Shown in pieces: positions 25,866 through 34,495 of a stretch of DNA of 49,169 bases. The position numbers were made by a program, and so were the translations under genes. Location: contig NZ_VMYE01000017.1 in assembly GCF_007655255.1 (NCBI RefSeq), positions 22,082-71,250 of the forward strand. The letters are read 5' to 3'. The notes under the pieces were generated by a model. It was not told the origin of the DNA, searched no databases, and saw only the letters and a list, made by a program, of their open reading frames with translations. The first letter of the stretch is position 1, and every line of letters begins with the position of its first letter. Origin of the DNA: Extensimonas perlucida. Its GTDB lineage: Bacteria; Pseudomonadota; Gammaproteobacteria; Burkholderiales; Burkholderiaceae_C.

Positions 25866-25891
25866 GTAGGCTGGGTTGCAACCCAGCCTAC
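25866..25891. repeat. Perfect 26-bp palindrome (REP-like)
   Basis: The sequence reads the same on both strands from 25866 to 25891, with half-site GTAGGCTGGGTTG. It sits in the 228-bp gap between helicase and methyltransferase genes. Similar GTAGG-TGGGTT palindromes occur as dispersed repeats in many bacteria. Confidence 0.85.
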
Positions 25892-26038
25892 GCCACGGAA
25901 CGCGGCAAGTGTAATGGTGCGCCCGGCGCGCGGTGGCGGCAACCCATACTATCGTTTGCGAAGCTGCTCATGCAGGTGTGGTGCGGGCAAACGCGGGAAA
26001 TGAGCATTTACCCTCGCATCGTCTCGCGCACCCGGCGC

Positions 26039-29000
26039 CTACTCCAGCGGCCGCAGCAGCTCGGCCAGATCGTCCTCGGTGAAGAGCGGCTCCTTGCGCG
26101 CGCTGGCGCCGCTGTACATGCTGTTCGCGAGCTCGGCCTTGCGCTCTTGCAGCGCGAGGATGCGCTCTTCGATGGTGCCCTGCGCGACGAGCTTGAGCAC
26201 CCACACGCTTTGCGTCTGGCCGATGCGGTGCGCGCGGTCGGTGGCCTGGGCTTCGACGGCGGGGTTCCACCACGGGTCGTAGTGGATCACGGTGTCGGCC
26301 TGCGGCAGGTTCAGCCCCACGCCGCCGGCCTTGAGGCTGATGAGAAAGAGCGGCACTTCACCGCTCGTAAAGCGTTCAATCACTTCATCGCGCTTGCGCG
26401 TCTGCCCCGTGAGCTTGGCCCACTGCAGCTTGTGCTTTTGCAGTTCCTGCTCGATCAGCGTGAGCATGCTGGTGAACTGCGAAAACAGCAGAATGCGCCG
26501 TCCTTCGGCGAGCATTTCGGGCAAGAGCTCCATGAGCTGCTCGAGCTTGGCCGAGGTCTTGACCTTTTTCGCGGCGTCGAGCGGCACGAGGCGCGGGTCG
26601 CAGCACACCTGGCGCAGCTTGAGCAGCGCGTCGAGGATGGTGATCTGCGACTTGGCCAGGCCCTTGGCCGCGAGCGCATCGCGCACGGTTTTTTCCATGC
26701 CCAGGCGGATGGTTTCGTACAGGTTGGCCTGCGCGCCCGAGAGCTGCACGCGCAGCACGGTTTCGACCTTGGGCGGCAGCTCGTGCGCCACCAGCGCCTT
26801 GGTGCGGCGCAGCATGAAGGGCGTGATGCGCGCGCGCAGCTGCGCCAGGCGCTCGGCGTCGCCGTGCTTTTCGATGGGTGTGCGGTACAGCTCGGTGAAG
26901 CGCTTTTGGCTGCCCAGAAAGCCCGGCATCAGAAAGTGAAACAGGCTCCAGATTTCGCCCAGGTGGTTTTCCATGGGCGTGCCCGTAAGGCACAGGCGGT
27001 GGCGCGTGTCGAGCGCGTACACCACCTGCGCGGCGTGCGTGCTGGCGTTTTTGATGTGGTGCGCCTCGTCGAGCACCACGAGGTGCCAGCGGTTTTGCAG
27101 CCAGCGCTCGCGGTCGCGCGGCAGGATCGAATACGGCGCGATGACCAGGTCGTATTCAGCGAGCGTCTGCGCCACCTCATGCCGCTCCTTGCCGTGCAGC
27201 ACCAGGCTGCGCAGCTGCGGGCAAAAGCGCGCGGCCTCGCGCTGCCAGTTGCCCAGCAGGCTCACGGGGGCAATGATGAGCGCGGGGCGGTCGAGCCGGC
27301 CCGCGTCTTTTTCGACCTGGAGGTGCGCGAGGGTCTGCAAGGTCTTGCCCAGGCCCATGTCGTCGGCCAGGATGCCCGCGAGCCCATGCGTGCGCAAAAA
27401 CTGCAGCCAGTTCAAGCCCTGCTGCTGGTAGGGGCGCAGGCTGGCCTGCACGCTGGCGGGCACGGGCACTTCGGGCAAGGCGGCCTGGCCGCGCAGCTGC
27501 TGCAGCAACGCGCGCAGCGCCTCGGCGCCCTGCCACTGCGCGCCCTCACCGAGCGCGGCGCTGGCGCGCAGCGCCTCCAGGCGCGACAGGCGCAGTTCGT
27601 CGCCCACGAAATCGTGCCCGCGCTCGCCCACGAGTTCGAGCAGCGCGGCCATCCAGGGCTTGAGCGGCTCGGTAGGCAGGCGCACGAAACCGTCGCCGCC
27701 CGGCATGGGCAAAAACACATGGGGCGGCAGCGTAGGCTCGCCCGTCACGGGGTTGGGCGGGTGCGCGGCTGCTGCGGCGATGAGGTCTGGCAGCCAGGGC
27801 AGGATGTTGTGGCGCTGGCCGTCGATCTCCATGCCCAGCGAGAGCGTGAACCAGGGCGAGGTGCTGTCGTCGCCTTCGAGCAGGCCCTCGCCCTCGGCCC
27901 CACCCGCGCCCGCACCTTCAGGGCGCATGCGCACGTCGAGCACGTCGGCATGGCGCACCCAGCCTGCGAGTTCGGGCGCGAGCGTGAGCGCAAAGCCCTC
28001 GGCGCGCAGCGGCGCAAAGTCCTGCTCGAACCATTCGAGCCAGGTACTTTGCAGCGCCGGGCCGGGCAGGTAAAAGCGCCCCGCGTCCGTGCCCAGCAGG
28101 CCCAGCGCCTGCAAGCGCGCAAAGGCTGCGCGCTCGGCCTCGGGCTGGCGCACGAGCAGGATGCGCTTGGTGCTGGCTGCAGCATCCGTGGAGCCCGCTG
28201 CAGAATTGGCCGCAGCTTCCGCCGTGGCCATCGCGACCGCACCGACCGCACCGACCGCACCGACCGCACCGACCGCACCGACCGCACCGACCGCACCGAC
28301 CGCACCTTGGCCAGCACCTTGGGCCGCGCCTTGGCTTGCATCGCCCGCCGCGGCGGGCGCATCGAGCAGCGCGGGCGCGCCGTCCAGCCCCCACCAGCCG
28401 CGGTGGCCCTGGTAGTCGAACTGCAGCTGCGCGGTGATCAAGCCCTGCACGGCGCGCTCGGCGGGCGGCGTGGGCGCAAGCGTGAGCCAGGCTTGCGGTG
28501 CGCCGCCGTCGATGCGCTCTATTTCCGGCAGCACCGGCGGCAGCGGCAGCCGGCCCAGGCGCTGCACGAGGTGGCTCTGCTGCTGGCGCAGCGCGCGCTC
28601 GTCCAGGGCCGGGGCGTGCAGCAGCAGTTCGAGCTGCGCGGGCGTGAAGCCGCCGGTCTGCAGCAGGCCGGTCTGGCCGAGCTCCAGGTCGAGGTACAGC
28701 GGCGGATCGTTGAGGCACAGCCAGACGCGCTGCGGGCCTGCGCCGGTGGCGCCTGCGCTGCCGGCTGGGGCGGGCGCTGCGGCGGAGCTGGGCGCTGCGG
28801 CGGGGCTGGGCGTGGAAGCGGCGGCGAGCGCAGGGGCAGAGGCAGCGGCGAGCGCAGGGGTGGAGGCAGCGGGCGCGCTGGATGCGGCGGCCATGTCGGC
28901 TGCGGCTTCTGCTGCTGTGGCTTCTGCTGCTGCAGCGGCGCTTGGTGCTTGCGCCAGCTCGGGCGGCGGCGCCTCTTGCACCGAAACATCTTGCACCGGC

Positions 29001-30097
29001 GCCTCTTGCACCGGCGCCTCTTGCACCGGCGCGGCGAGCCGGGCGCAAAGTTGCCAGAGGCCGGGCGCTGGCGCCTCGGCAGCAGCATCCGCCTTGGCGC
29101 CGGGCTTGGCGGCTGCCGCGGGCTCAGCCGCCTTGCCGAGGGCGCGCGCCTTGTCTGGCGCCACCTCCTGCCACGTCCATTCGATCGCGCGCGGCGGCCC
29201 CCAGCGCAGCGGCGTGCCGGGCTCGTCGGCATCGTTGGCGGCAAACAGGCGCCCCGTGCCTGCGGCCAGCTCAAGCGCCATCACGCTCAACTGGCCCGAG
29301 AGCACGGCGCTCGGCAAGCCGCCGCCGTAGTGGTGGTAGTAGCCATACGAGGACGCTTGCGGCACGCTCGCGAGCAGCTGCAGGACTTGCCGGTCGGCTT
29401 CGCTCGCATGGTCGTAGGCCATGTTGCCGGGGCCGGGCGGGGTGCGGATGCTGCGCGGCTTGGTCCAGCCGCCCGCGACTTTGGGCGTGGACACCACGGC
29501 CTCCAGCCGCAGCAGGGGCCGGCGCGAAGTGCGGCCCTGCAGCGAAAGCAGGTACAGATATTGGTCGATGCGCGGCGCGCGGCGCTCGGCCTGCATGGCG
29601 CTCGGCCTGGGGTGGGACGGTTGCAGCTCGGCGCTGTCGAGCGCTATCAGCCAGTCGAGCAGCCTGGCCTCGGCCTGCAGGCGCTCCTGCTCGGCGCGCT
29701 GCGCCTGCAACCGCTCTTGCGCCTCGGGGCTGAGCTCTGGCGCCGCGGCCAGCGCAGCGGGCGCGATGCCGTGCATCTGCAGCCAGCGCTGCCCCTGGTA
29801 CGCCGCCTTGAGCGAGAGCGCGACCGCGTGCTTGCATTGCACACCCACCGGGCAGGTGCAAAGGCCCTGCCAGGACTGCAGCACGCCCTTGTGCTGAAAG
29901 GCCAGCTGCACGACCACCTCGTAAGGCTCACGCTGCGTACCCTGCACCTCGCCGCTGATCTGCCAGCGGTCCGCAAGCGCCTCTATGCGCATGCTGAGCA
30001 CACGCTGCCCACGGTACAGCGCCGCACCGCGGTCCCAACTGCCATACGCGCACAGCGCACGCAGCGAGTCGGGGTCGAACCAGGTGTTCATGGTCAT
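26039..30097 (-). CDS. SWIM zinc-finger SNF2-family helicase
   Basis: A 1352-residue protein. A SWIM zinc finger lies near residues 75-87 (CTCPVGVQCKHAVAL). The SNF2 ATPase is C-terminal: Walker A DDMGLGKTLQT (~912), the DEAH box LDEAHHIKNA (~1006) and the helicase C motifs GGVGLNLPQADTVIHYDPWWNP through RAHRIGQTQ (~1255-1290). Such proteins translocate on double-stranded DNA and remodel DNA-protein complexes. Between these parts, about residues 340-650, are Ala/Pro-rich linkers with exact tandem repeats (28235-28306 and 28971-29030). It lies directly upstream of the restriction/methyltransferase gene and downstream of a ParDE pair. A defence role is suggested by context only; related SWIM-SNF2 proteins also occur alone. 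Confidence 0.92.
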   Translation of the reverse strand: MTMNTWFDPDSLRALCAYGSWDRGAALYRGQRVLSMRIEALADRWQISGEVQGTQREPYEVVVQLAFQHKGVLQSWQGLCTCPVGVQCKHAVALSLKAAYQGQRWLQMHGIAPAALAAAPELSPEAQERLQAQRAEQERLQAEARLLDWLIALDSAELQPSHPRPSAMQAERRAPRIDQYLYLLSLQGRTSRRPLLRLEAVVSTPKVAGGWTKPRSIRTPPGPGNMAYDHASEADRQVLQLLASVPQASSYGYYHHYGGGLPSAVLSGQLSVMALELAAGTGRLFAANDADEPGTPLRWGPPRAIEWTWQEVAPDKARALGKAAEPAAAAKPGAKADAAAEAPAPGLWQLCARLAAPVQEAPVQEAPVQDVSVQEAPPPELAQAPSAAAAAEATAAEAAADMAAASSAPAASTPALAAASAPALAAASTPSPAAAPSSAAAPAPAGSAGATGAGPQRVWLCLNDPPLYLDLELGQTGLLQTGGFTPAQLELLLHAPALDERALRQQQSHLVQRLGRLPLPPVLPEIERIDGGAPQAWLTLAPTPPAERAVQGLITAQLQFDYQGHRGWWGLDGAPALLDAPAAAGDASQGAAQGAGQGAVGAVGAVGAVGAVGAVGAVGAVAMATAEAAANSAAGSTDAAASTKRILLVRQPEAERAAFARLQALGLLGTDAGRFYLPGPALQSTWLEWFEQDFAPLRAEGFALTLAPELAGWVRHADVLDVRMRPEGAGAGGAEGEGLLEGDDSTSPWFTLSLGMEIDGQRHNILPWLPDLIAAAAAHPPNPVTGEPTLPPHVFLPMPGGDGFVRLPTEPLKPWMAALLELVGERGHDFVGDELRLSRLEALRASAALGEGAQWQGAEALRALLQQLRGQAALPEVPVPASVQASLRPYQQQGLNWLQFLRTHGLAGILADDMGLGKTLQTLAHLQVEKDAGRLDRPALIIAPVSLLGNWQREAARFCPQLRSLVLHGKERHEVAQTLAEYDLVIAPYSILPRDRERWLQNRWHLVVLDEAHHIKNASTHAAQVVYALDTRHRLCLTGTPMENHLGEIWSLFHFLMPGFLGSQKRFTELYRTPIEKHGDAERLAQLRARITPFMLRRTKALVAHELPPKVETVLRVQLSGAQANLYETIRLGMEKTVRDALAAKGLAKSQITILDALLKLRQVCCDPRLVPLDAAKKVKTSAKLEQLMELLPEMLAEGRRILLFSQFTSMLTLIEQELQKHKLQWAKLTGQTRKRDEVIERFTSGEVPLFLISLKAGGVGLNLPQADTVIHYDPWWNPAVEAQATDRAHRIGQTQSVWVLKLVAQGTIEERILALQERKAELANSMYSGASARKEPLFTEDDLAELLRPLE
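28235..28306. repeat. 9-bp coding tandem repeat, eight perfect units
   Basis: GACCGCACC is repeated eight times without a change and encodes an (Ala-Val-Gly)n linker in the helicase. Being a multiple of three, copy-number change would alter linker length but not frame. Confidence 0.95.
28971..29030. repeat. 15-bp coding tandem repeat, four units
   Basis: GCCTCTTGCACCGGC is repeated four times (two exact, two with 2-3 changes) and encodes VQEAP-type pentapeptides in the helicase linker. Confidence 0.9.
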
Positions 30098-30170
30098 GAA
30101 AATTCAGGGTGAAAAATCGGTTTTGCGCAGATGCAATAAGCGTAAATAGCTATCAATAAATGAGATTTTT

Positions 30171-30461
30171 TCAAAAACCCACTTCTTTCTGGTGCCGCAC
30201 CGCCAGAATCGTCACGACATCTTGGCCGATACGGTAGCGCGCCACGTAGCCGCTATCGCCAAAGTCGATGATCCACTCGCGGAACTCTTCGGGCATGTCC
30301 TCGACGGGACGGCCAAGGCCTGGCTGCTGCTCCAGCACCTGCACCGCTCGGCGAATGGCCTTTACCGCACGCTTCGCTGCGTCCAGGTTCTTGGGGGCAA
30401 GAAAGCGGTAAAGGCGCTGCACGTCGCGCAGCGCCGGCGGCGTCCAGATCAAGCGTGGCAT
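30171..30461 (-). CDS. ParE/RelE-superfamily toxin
   Basis: A 96-residue toxin with the ParE layout: LIWTPPALRDVQRLYRFLAPKN, then LEQQPGLGRPVEDMPEEFREWII, GYVARYRIGQDVVTILAVRHQKEVGF. ParE toxins poison DNA gyrase, whereas RelE relatives cut mRNA; the W-x-P start and 'RxW' core favour ParE. The start overlaps the antitoxin gene by 13 bp, as usual. It lies between the helicase and the thioredoxin genes, on the same strand. About 70 bp of AT-rich sequence with an AGCTATC repeat separate it from the helicase start. Confidence 0.9.
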   Translation of the reverse strand: MPRLIWTPPALRDVQRLYRFLAPKNLDAAKRAVKAIRRAVQVLEQQPGLGRPVEDMPEEFREWIIDFGDSGYVARYRIGQDVVTILAVRHQKEVGF

Positions 30462-30736
30462 GCAGGCGGTTCGACGTCATTGCCCTGTTCGAGCTGGGCC
30501 AGCCAGGCATCGGCCTCGTCTGCGCGCACATGCGCTCCAGTGTTGCGGTATGCCTCCCAGGCCCTGAGCGTGTCTTGGCGAAACGCCTCGCGCTTTTCCT
30601 CGCGCTCAAGGTACTGGGTGATCGCCTCGCGCATCAACCAGTGCGGCGTGCGCTGGCGTGCCTCGGCCAGGCGCTTCACGCGGGCCTTGGTGTCTTCGTC
30701 GATCTTGATCGCCACGGGGCGAGCGGCTGCAGCCAT
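30449..30736 (-). CDS. ParD-like ribbon-helix-helix antitoxin
   Basis: A 95-residue antitoxin whose N-terminus (RPVAIKIDEDTKARVKRLAEARQRTPHWLMREAITQYLEREE) is a ribbon-helix-helix DNA-binding domain, followed by a charged tail that would bind the toxin. I take the ATG at 30736, since GGAGG lies five bases upstream; ATGs at 30748 and 30787 are alternatives, but the upper one lies beyond the operator. It neutralises the ParE toxin and presumably represses the pair through the palindrome at 30759-30777. Confidence 0.88.
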   Translation of the reverse strand: MAAAARPVAIKIDEDTKARVKRLAEARQRTPHWLMREAITQYLEREEKREAFRQDTLRAWEAYRNTGAHVRADEADAWLAQLEQGNDVEPPACHA

Positions 30737-30758
30737 GGTGGCCTCCATCACGCTTACG

Positions 30759-30777
30759 GGTATCACTCCATGATACC
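30759..30777. promoter_or_regulatory. Operator palindrome of the ParDE pair
   Basis: GGTATCA (30759-30765) and TGATACC (30771-30777) are perfect inverted arms around a 5-bp spacer. They lie 23 bp upstream of the antitoxin start and overlap a TATCAT -10-like box on the minus strand. Confidence 0.7.
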
Positions 30778-30862
30778 AACGCCACACAGTGTCCTGCCTT
30801 TTGCCGCCCCGATGGACGTCCCTGGCGAAAACGCAAAAATCTCAGACAAATGGGACTTTATG

Positions 30863-30906
30863 GAGATAGTTCGATCACATGGCGCTATTACTACAAGAGC
30901 TATCTC
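30863..30906. repeat. Inverted repeat at the end of the thioredoxin-like gene
   Basis: GAGATAG (30863-30869) and CTATCTC (30900-30906) flank 30 bp that include GCGCTATTACTAC and AGCTATC, the motifs of the dispersed repeats. It overlaps the thioredoxin-like stop codon and may help to end that transcript. Confidence 0.45.
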
Positions 30907-31279
30907 AGCCCACACGCGCAGCGCGCACGCGCTCGAACATGGCCTGCGCCTCGGGGCCGGCGCTGGCGCCTGGCTCGTGTGGCAGGCGCGCGAGCAGCTG
31001 CGCGAGCGCCCCGGCCTGCGGCAACAGCGGGCCCAAAAAGCGCGCCGTGCGCCCGTCGGCCAGCAGCAGCGTGGGGAAGGTCTCCACGTCCAGGTCATCG
31101 ACCAGCTCGGCCTCGTCTTCGATGTCCACCCACTCGAAGCGCACCTGCGGGTGCGCACGCGCGAGCGCATCGAACACGCTGCGGTAGCTGCCGCAGGTGC
31201 CGCACCAGGCGGCGCACAGGCAAATGGCCCACCAGCCGCGCGCGGGGTCGGTGGTGGCGGGGGTTTCGGTTGCGGACAT
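30905..31279 (-). CDS. Thioredoxin-like protein
   Basis: A 124-residue thioredoxin-fold protein with the active site C26-G-T-C29 in CAAWCGTCGSYRSVF and the cis-proline strand VETFPTLLLADG. No signal peptide is visible, so a cytoplasmic location is likely. The CGTC site differs from the CGPC of classical thioredoxin, which usually alters redox potential. It follows the cytochrome c genes by 82 bp in the same direction, downstream of the arsenic operon. Supplying electrons to the LMW-type ArsC is conceivable but speculative. An alternative ATG lies at 31291. Confidence 0.85.
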   Translation of the reverse strand: MSATETPATTDPARGWWAICLCAAWCGTCGSYRSVFDALARAHPQVRFEWVDIEDEAELVDDLDVETFPTLLLADGRTARFLGPLLPQAGALAQLLARLPHEPGASAGPEAQAMFERVRAARVG

Positions 31280-31361
31280 GCAAAGGCCCATCGAAGAAAG
31301 TGGCGGACAAAGCCCCGCGCAGACGTCGAAACGCAGCGCGGCGGCGCGCGGCGCGAGGGAA

Positions 31362-32762
31362 TCAGCGCCGATCTCTGACGTGATAAACGTCTATGTTATC
31401 CACCGCCGCGGCATGGTTGCCCCAGGCATTGCGCACGAAGGTGGCGACCGCGGCCACGTCCTCGTCGCCCAGCAGCTGGTGGTAGGGCGGCATGCCGTAG
31501 GGGCGCGGGTTGCCTGCGGTGGCGGGGGCGTAGCCGCCTTGCAGGATCATGCGCACGAGGTTCGTCGGCTCGGCCAGCAGCACGGCGCGGTTGCCCGCGA
31601 GCGCGGGAAAGGCGCCGCGCTCGCCCTGTCCTTGCGCGCCATGGCACTGCGCGCAGTGGTCGCGGTAAATCTCTGCGCCGCGCTGCATGAGCCTGCGCGG
31701 CGGCGCGGGGGCGTCTGGCGTGGGTGGCACGGCGCGCTCGGGCAGCGCTTGCAGGTAGGTGGCGATGGCGTGCGCGTCGGCGTCGCTCAGGTACTGCGTG
31801 CTGCGCAACACCACCTCGGCCATGGGGCCGCTGACGCTGGCCTGCGGCGTGGCCGATGCCGCAGGCGGGGCCGACGCTGCGCGCGTGAGGCCCGTGCGCA
31901 GCAGCGCGACCACGTCTTCGCGCGGCCAGTGCGCGACGCCGGCCTCGCTCGCCCGGTCGAGTGCGGGCGCGTACCAGTTCTGCGCGGGGATCAGGCCACC
32001 GCCGAGCACCCGATCGGCCTGGCTCGCGCCCAGCAGGTTGCGCGGCGTATGGCAGGCACCGCAGTGCGCCAGGCCGTTCACGAGGTAGGCGCCGCGGTTC
32101 CACTGCGCGCCGCGCGCGGGGTCGGCATCGGCACCGTCGCCGCGGCCGGGCGTGAAAAACAGCACACGCCAGGCCGCGAGCGCAAGCTGCGTGTCGTAGG
32201 GAAAGCGCAGCGCATGCGCACGGTTTTGCTGCGCCACGGGCGGCAGGCTTTGCAGATAGGCGTAGATCGCGTCGGCGTCGGCGCGCGTGACGTGGGTGTA
32301 GTCGGGATACGGAAAGGCCGGGTACAGCAATCGCCCATCACGCGCGCGGCCGTGGTGCAGCGCGCGCCAGAAGTCGTCGGCCGTCCAGCGGCCCAGGCCG
32401 GTCTGCGCGTCGGGCGTGAGGTTGGGGCCGTAGAGCGTGCCAAAGGGCGTTTCGATGGCCCGTCCGCCCGCGTAGGGTGCGCCGCCGCGCGCGGTGTGGC
32501 AGCCCATGCAATTGCCCACGCGCGCGAGGTAGGCGCCGCGCGCGCGCAAGTCGGCCGTGGCTGCGCCAACTGGGGCAGCAACTGGGGCGGGTGCCGAGGC
32601 CGCAGAAGCCGCGGTCGGTGCAGCGTCCGCCGCAGCCTGGGCCACACTCGGCCTATCGCCCGCCCCGCCCCCTTCGCCGCGCAGCTCGCGCAGCAGCAAC
32701 ACGCCCGCCGCGCCGGCGAGCACCAGCAGCGCCAGGGCCAGTGTCCAGAACACGCGTTTCAT
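31362..32762 (-). CDS. Membrane-anchored triheme cytochrome c
   Basis: A 466-residue protein with an N-terminal membrane anchor or signal (VFWTLALALLVLAGAAGVLLL), an Ala-rich linker and three cytochrome c modules. Heme sites are CMGCH (85-89), CGACH (~232) and CAQCH (~370). The architecture is that of the cytochrome subunit of gluconate/alcohol dehydrogenases, which pass electrons from periplasmic dehydrogenases to ubiquinone or terminal oxidases. No dehydrogenase subunit lies next to it. The start overlaps the stop of the diheme cytochrome gene (ATGA), so the two are one transcription unit. Confidence 0.92.
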   Translation of the reverse strand: MKRVFWTLALALLVLAGAAGVLLLRELRGEGGGAGDRPSVAQAAADAAPTAASAASAPAPVAAPVGAATADLRARGAYLARVGNCMGCHTARGGAPYAGGRAIETPFGTLYGPNLTPDAQTGLGRWTADDFWRALHHGRARDGRLLYPAFPYPDYTHVTRADADAIYAYLQSLPPVAQQNRAHALRFPYDTQLALAAWRVLFFTPGRGDGADADPARGAQWNRGAYLVNGLAHCGACHTPRNLLGASQADRVLGGGLIPAQNWYAPALDRASEAGVAHWPREDVVALLRTGLTRAASAPPAASATPQASVSGPMAEVVLRSTQYLSDADAHAIATYLQALPERAVPPTPDAPAPPRRLMQRGAEIYRDHCAQCHGAQGQGERGAFPALAGNRAVLLAEPTNLVRMILQGGYAPATAGNPRPYGMPPYHQLLGDEDVAAVATFVRNAWGNHAAAVDNIDVYHVRDRR

Positions 32763-33598
32763 GTGCGCCCCTTCGCGTCGGCAGCGGGCAGCGCGACGCC
32801 GCCGCAGCGCAGCGGCAAGGGCGCGGGCAGTTGCGCCGCGGGTTTGCCGCCCGCAGGCACGGGCTGCGCGGCGAGCCAGGCGGAGATCGCGCTGACCTCG
32901 TCGGGCGAGAGTTTGCGCGCCACTTCGGCCATGCAGTCGGGCGCCTGCGCGTGGCGCTGGCCGGTCTGCCAGGCGCCGAGCTGGCTGTTGAGGTAGTCGC
33001 GCGGCAGCCCGAGCAGGCCGGGAATCGCGGGCGCCACGCCCGTCATGGCGCTGCCGTGGCATTGCACGCACGCGGGCAGGCGGCGCGCCGCGTCACCCTG
33101 CTGCACGAGGCGCTGCCCCTGTGCAAGCTGCGCGGGCGCGGCCTGCGGCGCGGGCGGCGGTGGATAGGGCAACTCCAGCGCCGCAAAGTAGGCCGCGATC
33201 TCGTGCAGGTAGGCGTCGTTGAGCGTTTCGAGCAGGTGGCTCATGGGCGCGTAATTGCGCCGCCCGTCGCGAAAGTTGAACAACTGGTTCGCCAGATAGC
33301 CCGCCGGCTTGCCCGCAATGCGCGGAAAGTAGCCCTCGGGCGTTGCGCGCCCTTCCTTGCCGTGGCACAGCGTGCAGGCACGCACGCGCGGCGCCATGTC
33401 GGCGGCCGCAAGCGCTGCGGGCGCTTCGGCTGCGGCTGCGGCTGAGGGGGCCATCGTGCTCGCAGGTGCTGCGGCAACAGTAGCCGCCTGCGCATGCGGC
33501 AGCGCTGGACTTTGCGCCAGCGCGAGCACTGGCACCACGCCAAAGATCGCAGCGCCGGCCAGGCGTTTCAGCAAACGCTGTTTTGGTGGGACGGTCAT
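32759..33598 (-). CDS. Diheme cytochrome c, c4-like
   Basis: A 279-residue exported protein. The signal peptide is LLKRLAGAAIFGVVPVLALA with cleavage near AQS; an Ala-rich linker follows. Two heme motifs, CTLCHGKEG and CVQCHGSAM, each head a class I cytochrome c domain, as in cytochrome c4. Features such as FPRIAGKPAGYLANQLFNFRDGRR and IPGLLGLPRDYLNSQLGAW are typical c4 segments. It would shuttle electrons in the periplasm, likely to the triheme protein encoded next. It lies 108 bp downstream of arsH on the same strand. A start at 33598 is chosen since it places the basic signal-peptide residues directly after the Met. Confidence 0.92.
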   Translation of the reverse strand: MTVPPKQRLLKRLAGAAIFGVVPVLALAQSPALPHAQAATVAAAPASTMAPSAAAAAEAPAALAAADMAPRVRACTLCHGKEGRATPEGYFPRIAGKPAGYLANQLFNFRDGRRNYAPMSHLLETLNDAYLHEIAAYFAALELPYPPPPAPQAAPAQLAQGQRLVQQGDAARRLPACVQCHGSAMTGVAPAIPGLLGLPRDYLNSQLGAWQTGQRHAQAPDCMAEVARKLSPDEVSAISAWLAAQPVPAGGKPAAQLPAPLPLRCGGVALPAADAKGRT

Positions 33599-33706
33599 GG
33601 CGCGATTTTCGGCCATCCTAAATCCGGCAGTTGCGCGTGCACCCGGCTTGCGCCCGACGCGGAGCTCTGGGCCCCGCGCCTGCCTCCTGAACGAGGCGCC
33701 AAGCCT

Positions 33707-34495
33707 TCACATCCCGCGCAGCTGCATGCGCGCCTCGAGCGCTTCAGCGGTTTCCTTGCGTTCGCTGTAGCGATCGACGAGGTAAGGCGCTATGCCGCGC
33801 GTGAGCAAGGTGAACTTCATCAGTTCTTCCATTACGTCGACCACGCGGTCGTAGTAGGGCGAGGGCTTCATGCGGTCGTCGTCGCCGAACTCCTGATAGG
33901 CCTTGGCCACGGAAGACTGGTTGGGGATGGTGAGCATGCGCATCCAGCGCCCGAGCACGCGCATCTGGTTCACCGCGTTGAACGATTGCGAGCCGCCGCA
34001 CACCTGCATCACGGCCAGGGTTTTGCCCTGCGTAGGCCGCACCGCGCCTTCGGCGAGCGGAATCCAGTCGATCTGCGCCTTCATGATGCCGGTCATGGCG
34101 CCGTGGCGCTCGGGCGAGCACCAGACCATGCCTTCGGCCCATTGCACCAGGGCGCGCAGCTCGGTCACTTTGGGGTGGCTCGGGGGCGCGTCGTCGGGCA
34201 GCGGCAAGCCGCTCGGGTGGAAGATGCGCACCTCGCCCCCCAGGGCCGTGAGCAGCCGCCCCGCCTCCTGCACCAGCAGCCGGCTGAAAGAGCGCGGCCG
34301 CACCGAGCCGTAGAGCAGCAAAAAGCGCGGCGCATGCCCAGGCAGCGCCGCAGGCTGCAGGCGCGCCAGGTCGGGGCGTTGGAACAGGTCGGGGCGCAGG
34401 TTGGGCAGCTCGCCCAGGTCCTGCAGCGCTTCGTTCATCGGTTCGTTCATCGGTTCATCCGTGGATATTGATTCGGTCATTGCTTTATCCAGCAT
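33707..34495 (-). CDS. arsH: NADPH-dependent FMN reductase ArsH
   Basis: A 262-residue flavoprotein of the ArsH family, with the flavin phosphate loop [19 protein letters not shown], the [17 protein letters not shown] core and [14 protein letters not shown]. ArsH oxidises trivalent methyl- and aromatic arsenicals to less toxic pentavalent forms and also has quinone/iron reductase activity in vitro. It overlaps the acr3 stop by 11 bp and is the last gene of the arsenic operon. An internal ATG (34480) may be the true start; the extra N-terminal residues contain a short MNEPMNE repeat (codons GTTCAT on the plus strand). Confidence 0.94.
   Translation of the reverse strand: MLDKAMTESISTDEPMNEPMNEALQDLGELPNLRPDLFQRPDLARLQPAALPGHAPRFLLLYGSVRPRSFSRLLVQEAGRLLTALGGEVRIFHPSGLPLPDDAPPSHPKVTELRALVQWAEGMVWCSPERHGAMTGIMKAQIDWIPLAEGAVRPTQGKTLAVMQVCGGSQSFNAVNQMRVLGRWMRMLTIPNQSSVAKAYQEFGDDDRMKPSPYYDRVVDVMEELMKFTLLTRGIAPYLVDRYSERKETAEALEARMQLRGM

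Noticed and set aside
21515-30097. Complete DISARM or BREX system
   Set aside because: No DUF1998 helicase (drmA), drmB, phospholipase D-like drmC, pglZ or brxC gene lies nearby. Only a helicase and a methyltransferase are seen.
24272-30112. A very long open frame on the plus strand, antisense to the helicase and part of the methyltransferase gene
   Set aside because: Its translation is low-complexity Arg/Ala/Gly/His-rich without any domain, as expected from third-position GC bias opposite a real gene. The helicase on the minus strand has clear motifs.
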